Source: Bacteroidales bacterium UBA3824 (lineage in GTDB: Bacteria; Bacteroidota; Bacteroidia; Bacteroidales; UBA3824). Taken from it: DNA of 9,928 nucleotides. The stretch is from assembly GCA_002393195.1 (NCBI GenBank), contig DGIK01000087.1, positions 2,508-12,435 on the forward strand, written 5' to 3'. The position numbers were made by a program, and so were the translations under genes. Shown piece after piece: positions 6,801 through 9,928 of this stretch (positions within the stretch are counted from its first letter, which is position 1; the number at the start of each line of letters is the position of its first letter). The notes under the pieces are model-generated. The model worked only from the letters and a program-made list of their open reading frames with translations, ran no database searches and had not been told where the DNA came from.

Positions 6801-7607
6801 TACAAATTGCGGACGCTCCAACAGCCACAGCACTACGCGTACAGCCAGCACAAGGGCGATGATGGAGATTATCTTCACCGTATTGCCGGGCGTTTCAGTC
6901 AGATAGACCACAACTGTCCTCACAAACATCAGAATCATCACAAGCCCAAGAAGCGAAATCACGCCCTCCATGTTGGACTTGGCTCGATGTGTGTCCACAG
7001 TGTTGGTGGGGATGAGGGAGAATATGTAGTCGTTGTTGCTGTCCTTAAAATCGACGCCATACATTATCGGGGTAAGCGACACGTTGAGCGACGTATCGAG
7101 GGCGAAGCCTTTCTCAAAATGATTGCGGAGGTACTGGTTGTTGTAGTTGTACTGGCTCTTGATGAGAATGAAGCCGAGGTATATTATATTGTGGGCAGTT
7201 ACGGTGCGTATCTCGTACCATCCATTGTTGAGATGCATCACGGTATTGTTGATTCCAGAGCGGGAATACAGGCGGTGTAGTGTAATGGAATTGTCGGTCC
7301 AATAGCGGAGCGTGTCGTCTTCGTATATGAACACGGCAAACCCTTCGTCCTTTATATGGTCGATGTTGCGCTCATACATCCAGACATCATTGTCCTTCAC
7401 AAAACCCTCGCCCGCCTCCACGTCGGAGCGCATCTGGGCGATGATTTTGTCAACGGCAAGCTCCTTGTCTATCAAGACCTGCTGCACCCTCTCCTGATCC
7501 ACTCGCTTGGTGCCAGAGCCAAACAAGCCGCTATCAAGCATAAATGCAGCTCCAAAGAGCAACACCGCATAGACCAAAAACTGTATTTTTAGAAACTTCT
7601 CTTTCAC
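3897..7607 (-). CDS. Large 12-TM NtrY-like sensor histidine kinase
   Basis: This 1236-residue membrane histidine kinase has two stacked parts. N-terminal part: TM1 (about 10-27), an extracytoplasmic domain (28-212), eight TM helices (about 214-478), a second extracytoplasmic domain (480-715) and a TM at 717-740. C-terminal part, a complete NtrY-like kinase: TM 753-775, sensor domain 776-925, TM 927-948, HAMP (about 950-1003, with DELGQL at 983), H-box AHEIKNPLTPMKLSIQFL with phospho-acceptor His1024, N-box NIIKNATQA (Asn1140), G1 DNGCGIP (1170), F-box LFTPNFTTK and G2 GSGLGLAMVK (1194). There is no PAS or receiver domain. The start is GTG at 7607: an in-frame TAA lies 30 nt upstream with no other start between, and AGGG stands 9 nt before the GTG. 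No response regulator is in the window; an NtrC-type partner is inferred from the H-box type. It follows rlmH by 112 nt, so co-transcription is likely. Ligand is unknown. Confidence 0.93.
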   Translation of the reverse strand: MKEKFLKIQFLVYAVLLFGAAFMLDSGLFGSGTKRVDQERVQQVLIDKELAVDKIIAQMRSDVEAGEGFVKDNDVWMYERNIDHIKDEGFAVFIYEDDTLRYWTDNSITLHRLYSRSGINNTVMHLNNGWYEIRTVTAHNIIYLGFILIKSQYNYNNQYLRNHFEKGFALDTSLNVSLTPIMYGVDFKDSNNDYIFSLIPTNTVDTHRAKSNMEGVISLLGLVMILMFVRTVVVYLTETPGNTVKIISIIALVLAVRVVLWLLERPQFVYHIDFFDKAYFFDASMFSTIGDFIANMVVLVFVLHYTWILADYAHVKEWMASQSAGGKLTWWGVMLAAFFLLFGYIYTVTRRLVGESKISFQLTNVMTLDIFSCSCFLIVLLLTASVIYSAIMIARCFDYSIIVNFKRSVLIYLACALAASLLVWCIVDMLAGLGVLYAFLLIGAAMYLYCRNFDTSTYTYIFMLLLSATFFCLLITITTEQKSDRHCAELVSSPSDYSDPVADLLLENVSIKMQNDGIVPEFLRMSENMAPFERLHDYLLHQYFSGYWTRYDFKVKILESPNGNFSDISDPYVKAFSTRGVPLAKTVFSLVTNPDGTISYYAPFKYRIGDRTRYVCIALDRKAVPQEIGYPSLLIDSRVKESALDGVDYVRYHNGQKISQTGSYNYDISDRAFMKEFEGVGDTIRTMNTDGYIHTIYHKDGNTVVVSRKEVTFVDFVIQLAYLYMIYIFVVGICLLIRLLTTRDSNYRHKIKTRLILSITSLMLFSFVCICVGTVNNNIKKFRAQNSQEMDEKVASVNVQFRQQCGNIEAFDTRWSPTEVSEMDEMVTKMSRAFFTDINIYGPEGEMVACSRPEIFKAGLTGTRIDRTALQSFVVDRKSAYSHEEQIGDMTFASAYIPFYNNNEKLIGYINLPYFTKPEELERELSTIIVSILNLYVVLMMISVVLGVVISDRFVQPIKLIQSKIETIELGKNYEKIDYNRKDELGQLVAEYNKMVDKLDESAKLLAKGERESAWREMAKQIAHEIKNPLTPMKLSIQFLTRSWDAKNPDFEGVLNKVSSTLIQQIDTLSSIATGFSNFAKLPQPDAKPLNMVEVIDNVVQLFHTVENCDITSDMGGKSEVIVMADKEQMTRVFVNIIKNATQAIPEGVRGKIHVSLEVPGDKLIVRIADNGCGIPDEIREKLFTPNFTTKSSGSGLGLAMVKNMVINAKGDITFESEVGKGTTFIITLPVGQRVG

Positions 7608-7634
7608 TTTGTCGTTCCCTGTTTTACGAAATTC

Positions 7635-7727
7635 TTAAAATCTTGTTGTCTTCTTCAAATTTCTTACGTTTTCCTCATTGAGTAGTTTTTCCTTTTTTTT
7701 CAATCTCTCCTCTCTCCTCTCATTCAT
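7635..7727 (-). CDS. Possible 30-codon ORF overlapping the rlmH stop, in frame with the kinase
   Basis: An ATG at 7727 lies inside the last two rlmH codons (ATGAATGA overlap). It opens a 30-residue, Lys/Glu/Arg-rich reading frame (begins MNERREERLKKKEK) ending in TAA at 7637-7635. That frame is the kinase frame: nine sense codons separate the TAA from the kinase GTG. It could be a coupling leader peptide, a remnant of a longer kinase N-terminus cut by a nonsense mutation, or a chance product of a polypurine tract. I do not recognise the peptide. Confidence 0.25.
   Translation of the reverse strand: MNERREERLKKKEKLLNEENVRNLKKTTRF
7704..7720. repeat. 7-bp tandem repeat in a polypyrimidine/polypurine tract
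   Basis: TCTCTCC occurs twice plus a partial copy. It belongs to a nearly pure pyrimidine stretch (7686-7721, only two interrupting A bases); on the transcribed minus strand this is polypurine with AGGAG-like motifs. It begins at the rlmH stop codon. Confidence 0.7.
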
Positions 7728-8193
7728 GATGGTACGGCTCGCCCCGCATGATGGTAAACGCCCTGTAGAGCTGCTCTATGAATACGAGTCTTACCATCTG
7801 ATGCGAAAAAGTCATCTTGGATAGCGACAGGCTGCAATCAGCCATTGCCAATATCCTCGGATGAAGACCGTAAGGTCCACCGATTACGAATGTTATGTCT
7901 TTGCCGGGGGATACCATTTTCTTGGACAAAAATTCGGCGAACTTTACCGAAGTGTATTCCGTGCCATGTTCGTCGAGCACTATTCGGTATGAGCTTGGCG
8001 CCATGTAAGGCTCCAGCATCCGCGCCTCCTGCTCCTTCACCTGGTCGAAGCCAAGGCTGGCGGCGTTCTTGATGTCGCGCAAGACTATCTGCTCATACTG
8101 AACGTATTTTTTGATACGCTTCTCGTATTCGGAGCAAGCCTCCACGAGATAATTCTCGACGGTCTTCCCCACCGTGACAAATCTGATTTTCAT
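7720..8193 (-). CDS. rlmH: 23S rRNA (pseudouridine1915-N3)-methyltransferase RlmH
   Basis: RlmH is a small SPOUT-class enzyme that methylates N3 of pseudouridine 1915 in helix 69 of 23S rRNA on assembled 70S ribosomes, using S-adenosylmethionine. The 157-residue length is normal. Diagnostic motifs are present: LDEHG (73-77), the SAM-binding knot loop VIGGPYGLH (103-111), SLSLSKMTFSHQMVR (121-135), EQLYRAF (140-146) and the C-terminal PYHHE (153-157). The ATG at 8193 gives the expected MKIRFVTVGKT start. Upstream is a long leader with a housekeeping promoter and a sigma-54-like element. Downstream, without an obvious terminator, comes the large kinase, an unusual partner for a ribosome modification enzyme. 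Identification is secure. Confidence 0.97.
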   Translation of the reverse strand: MKIRFVTVGKTVENYLVEACSEYEKRIKKYVQYEQIVLRDIKNAASLGFDQVKEQEARMLEPYMAPSSYRIVLDEHGTEYTSVKFAEFLSKKMVSPGKDITFVIGGPYGLHPRILAMADCSLSLSKMTFSHQMVRLVFIEQLYRAFTIMRGEPYHHE

Positions 8194-8256
8194 ATTTCAC
8201 TTTTCTGTTGGTAAAGTCAGGTTGGCTCTCTGAATACTGTTTCCATACAAGTATTA

Positions 8257-8272
8257 AGCAAACAGCGTTCCA
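8257..8272 (-). promoter_or_regulatory. Sigma-54-like -24/-12 promoter candidate for rlmH-kinase
   Basis: Minus strand reads TGGAACG, CTGT, TTGCT, matching TGGCACG-N4-TTGCW at 11 of 12 defined positions, with the invariant GG and GC and exact spacing. The predicted start near 8246 leaves a leader of about 50 nt to rlmH. A single TGTAAA half-site (8325-8320, minus) lies about 75 bp upstream, but no full dyad does. Confidence 0.5.
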
Positions 8273-8333
8273 CAAATTGCAGCCAGCACCGCACGTTCCT
8301 TGTTTTTTGCGTCTGATATTTTACAATTTTCTA

Positions 8334-8365
8334 CAAAAATAATTTTTAAAGTGCAAAGATTCAAA
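8334..8365 (-). promoter_or_regulatory. Housekeeping promoter of rlmH
   Basis: Minus strand TTTG (8365-8362), exactly 20 bp, then TATTTTTG (8341-8334): full matches to both Bacteroidota boxes. Transcription would start near 8327, giving a leader of about 133 nt that includes the sigma-54-like element and a weak 6-bp hairpin (AATACT/AGTATT, 8233-8255). Confidence 0.65.
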
Positions 8366-8390
8366 TAATTAACATTTTTTTTAAAACTTC

Positions 8391-8428
8391 AAAAAAAAGT
8401 CGTCGAGAGTTGCCCCCGACGACTTTTT
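8391..8428 (-). terminator. Rho-independent terminator of the DUF5606 gene
   Basis: A perfect 12-bp stem (AAAAAGTCGTCG at 8394-8405, CGACGACTTTTT at 8417-8428) with an 11-nt loop, followed on the minus strand by further T to make a run of eight. It lies 38 nt after the DUF5606 stop codon and separates that gene from the rlmH promoter. Confidence 0.9.
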
Positions 8429-8466
8429 GCCATATCATCAACGCAGAGAGCGTATCAGATTCCAGA

Positions 8467-9006
8467 TTATTCTGCCTTAGGAGCCTCAGCATCTGCCTCG
8501 GCGTCTGTGTCGGCGGTCTTCTTGCGGGTGCGCTTGCGGGTCTTCACGCCGCCTTCCTGAGCTGCCTCGCCCTCGGCTGCCGGTGCTTCGCCTTCCTTCT
8601 GTGCCTCCTCGTCGTCCTTGCCGTCCACGTAGCCCTTCTCAACAAGGATGTTGTACCATGAGAATGCACGCTTGATGTCCGATACATATACACGGTCGGT
8701 ATCCCAGTTAGGCAACGCCTTGGCAAAGAGCTCTATCAACTCGGCGTCCTTAGCCTTCTTGGGCGCGAAGGGCGTGGGTTTGCCTTCGAGCACATTGTAG
8801 ATGTTTCTGTACACATCCGAGAGCTTGGTGTCGCCGTCGGTGGTGTATATCGAGATGTCTTCAAGTGCGCTTATCCTCGATGTGGCGTATGCCATTGTGC
8901 GCTTGCCATCTACAATTGATTCAACGATAAGCCCGTTCTTGGCCTGTGCAACATGCTTGTAGAGGCCCGGGTAGGTCGCTATCGACAATATTCCTTTTAA
9001 ACTCAT
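8467..9006 (-). CDS. DUF5606 family protein with charged low-complexity tail
   Basis: This 179-residue protein is a recognisable member of a conserved Bacteroidota family of unknown function. The N-terminal domain has the family signature MSLKGILSIATYPGLYK, AQAKNGLIVESI and AYATSRISALEDISIYT (residues 1-55). A helical part (about 60-128) follows, with WDTDRVYVSDIKRAFSWYNIL at 101-121. No signal peptide or TM is visible, so it is probably cytoplasmic. Residues 130-179 are a low-complexity tail: acidic/Ala-Gly, then a basic patch KTRKRTRKKT (155-164), then acidic/Ala again. The ATG at 9006 has AGGA 5 nt upstream. It is monocistronic, with a clear promoter and terminator. The basic patch might contact nucleic acid or ribosomes; that is inference. 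Confidence 0.9.
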   Translation of the reverse strand: MSLKGILSIATYPGLYKHVAQAKNGLIVESIVDGKRTMAYATSRISALEDISIYTTDGDTKLSDVYRNIYNVLEGKPTPFAPKKAKDAELIELFAKALPNWDTDRVYVSDIKRAFSWYNILVEKGYVDGKDDEEAQKEGEAPAAEGEAAQEGGVKTRKRTRKKTADTDAEADAEAPKAE

Positions 9007-9046
9007 TTTTTCCTGTATTTTTGTTTGTTCAATTTTATTGCGGCTG

Positions 9047-9054
9047 CAAAGTTA
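9047..9054 (-). promoter_or_regulatory. Promoter (-7 box) of the DUF5606 gene
   Basis: Minus strand TAACTTTG is a perfect TAnnTTTG box followed by GCAGCCG, a common context in the phylum. The -33 region 20 bp upstream is only TTTT. The predicted start near 9040 gives a leader of about 34 nt. Confidence 0.65.
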
Positions 9055-9091
9055 CAATCTTTATGTTTTTTTGGAAAACAATTCGTGATTT

Positions 9092-9114
9092 TTTTTGCAA
9101 CACAAATGCAAAAA
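9092..9114. repeat. Inverted repeat between divergent promoters
   Basis: TTTTTGCA (9092-9099) and TGCAAAAA (9107-9114) form a perfect 8-bp inverted repeat with a 7-nt spacer, midway between the DUF5606 and ompH promoters. It could be an operator for either gene. It also contains most of a second minus-strand TATTTTTG box (9116-9109). Confidence 0.5.
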
Positions 9115-9126
9115 TACGCCAAAAAA

Positions 9127-9158
9127 TTTAATTCAATGGATTTTATAGTGTATCTTTG
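9127..9158 (+). promoter_or_regulatory. Promoter of the ompH-like lipoprotein gene
   Basis: TTTA (9127-9130), exactly 20 bp, then TATCTTTG (9151-9158). The -7 box is perfect and the -33 is 3/4 of TTTG. The predicted start near 9165 leaves a leader of about 70 nt. Confidence 0.7.
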
Positions 9159-9234
9159 CAGCGGTTTTCAGAAACAAGACCACACAATCATTCATTTTTT
9201 TATTTAACACAAACAGAAAACTGATAAAATAACG

Positions 9235-9873
9235 ATGAAAAAAAGTTTCATATCGATTTTCAAGGCAGCTGCGTGTGCAATTGCAATCACAATGGCGACA
9301 TCCTGCGCCAACAATAACGGCGGCAATACTGTTGCCGTAAGCGGTGGCGCATCGGTATCCACTGACGGCATAGCATGTGTCTATCTTGACAGCCTCATCA
9401 ACGGCTACGACCTCTACAACGACGAGATGACCAAATTCATGGCGAAGCAAAACAAGTATGAGCAAGACCTTCAGAGCAAGGGCAAGTCGCTCGAACGCCG
9501 CGCCATGGAGCTCCAGCAAAACTACGAAAAACGCCTTATAACGCCTACCCGCGCTCAGGAAATACAGCAGCAGCTCGCAGCTGAGCAGCAGAAGCTCATG
9601 CAGACACAGGAGCAGCAGAGCATGGAGCTCGCCGACGACCAGGCACAGATAATGAGCCGCGTGGCTGATTCCATCAAGAATTACATCAACATTTTCAACG
9701 CCGACAAGAGGTTCAAGTTAATTATTACCTCGCAGGGCTATTCCACATTGCTCTACGCCGACCCCGCCCTCGACATTACAAAGCCCGTGCTCAATGGTCT
9801 CAACGACAGATACCGTGGCAACTCTTCGTCAGCTCCCGCAGCCAGCACTACTGACACAACAAAAGCAAAATAA
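9235..9873 (+). CDS. OmpH/Skp-family periplasmic chaperone, lipoprotein form
   Basis: Skp/OmpH proteins hold unfolded outer-membrane proteins in the periplasm. This 212-residue member has a lipoprotein signal peptide: basic MKKSFISIFK, hydrophobic AAACAIAITM, then ATSC with acylated Cys24 and an Asn/Gly linker. The OmpH domain runs about 46-195: the first strand IACVYLDSLI (46-55), a long Gln/Glu-rich coiled coil (about 65-145; NKYEQDLQSKGKSL, QQNYEKRL, QQQLAAEQQKLMQ) and the returning strand KRFKLIITSQGYSTLLYADP (158-177), then LDITKPVLNGLNDRY. The C-terminal tail (196-212) is Ser/Ala/Thr-rich. E. coli Skp is soluble, so a lipid anchor is a notable difference, though lipidated forms are known to me in Bacteroidota. 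It is transcribed divergently from DUF5606, apparently alone. Family is secure, client proteins unknown. Confidence 0.9.
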   Translation: MKKSFISIFKAAACAIAITMATSCANNNGGNTVAVSGGASVSTDGIACVYLDSLINGYDLYNDEMTKFMAKQNKYEQDLQSKGKSLERRAMELQQNYEKRLITPTRAQEIQQQLAAEQQKLMQTQEQQSMELADDQAQIMSRVADSIKNYINIFNADKRFKLIITSQGYSTLLYADPALDITKPVLNGLNDRYRGNSSSAPAASTTDTTKAK

Positions 9874-9928
9874 TAATGCATAATTCATAATGCATAATGC
9901 ATAATGCATAATTATAAAATGCATAATT
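9874..9928 (+). repeat. 7-bp tandem repeat array (TAATGCA) after ompH, includes dispersed repeat copy 2
   Basis: Directly after the TAA stop, seven units of about 7 bp follow: TAATGCA four times, one TAATTCA, then degenerate TAATTAT and AAAATGCA units, continuing to the window end. Each junction holds the palindrome ATGCAT or a near match. Positions 9875-9891 are identical to the minus-strand sequence following tolC (691-707). Confidence 0.85.

Noticed and set aside
8217..8246. Nine-codon upstream ORF (METVFREPT) in the rlmH leader
   Set aside because: It is very short, has no Shine-Dalgarno, and its ATG coincides with the predicted sigma-54 start. Nothing supports translation.
9107..9121. 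Sigma-54-like sequence TGGCGTATTTTTGCA upstream of DUF5606
   Set aside because: The GG to GC distance is one base short; sigma-54 promoters tolerate little spacing change, and a good TAACTTTG housekeeping box lies closer to the gene.
9874..9928. Short regular repeats as a possible CRISPR array
   Set aside because: Units are 7 bp and directly tandem without unique spacers, and no cas genes are present.

Overview
The window looks like chromosomal DNA from a member of the Bacteroidales (phylum Bacteroidota). Evidence: several promoters match the Bacteroidota consensus (TTTG, about 20 bp, TAnnTTTG); most starts lack a strong Shine-Dalgarno; a DUF5606 protein is present, a family I know only from this phylum; an OmpH/Skp homologue is a lipoprotein; and there is an AAA-ATPase/PD-(D/E)XK gene of the kind common in gut Bacteroidales. 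The genus cannot be fixed from the sequence.

Layout, right to left (all genes except the last named run on the minus strand): DUF5606 protein (8467-9006) ending in a strong hairpin terminator; rlmH, the 23S rRNA pseudouridine methyltransferase (7720-8193), behind a 250-bp control region; a very large 12-TM NtrY-like sensor histidine kinase (3897-7607, GTG start); an AAA-ATPase/PD-(D/E)XK protein of unknown role (2209-3786) with its own promoter; a TolC-family outer-membrane efflux protein (711-2045); and the N-terminal 208 residues of an HlyD/MacA-type membrane-fusion adaptor (1-626), cut by the window edge. Divergent from DUF5606, on the plus strand, lies an OmpH/Skp-like lipoprotein (9235-9873), followed by a 7-bp tandem repeat that runs to the window end.

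How the parts may work together: tolC and the adaptor are the start of an efflux operon, whose inner-membrane pump (probably ABC type) would lie beyond position 1. Upstream of tolC is a sigma-54-like -24/-12 element (TGGCACG-N4-GTGTA). At the usual enhancer distance (about -75 to -120) are two 17-bp dyads of the form TGTAAA-N5-TTTACA, with centres 22 bp apart. This is the architecture of NtrC-type enhancer-binding-protein sites. A second, better sigma-54-like element (TGGAACG-N4-TTGCT) precedes rlmH, and there is no obvious terminator between rlmH and the NtrY-like kinase. The working hypothesis is a sigma-54 envelope/efflux regulon in which this kinase signals to an NtrC-type regulator encoded outside the window. 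The DNA motifs are seen directly; the regulatory link is inference.

Other structure: a 17-nt A/T-rich repeat occurs in the same orientation directly after two unrelated stop codons (tolC and ompH), and an unannotated 30-codon ORF overlaps the rlmH stop and lies in frame with the kinase. No tRNA, rRNA, CRISPR or complete insertion sequence was recognised. The largest stretch without a gene is 273 bp (8194-8466), and it is accounted for by control elements.
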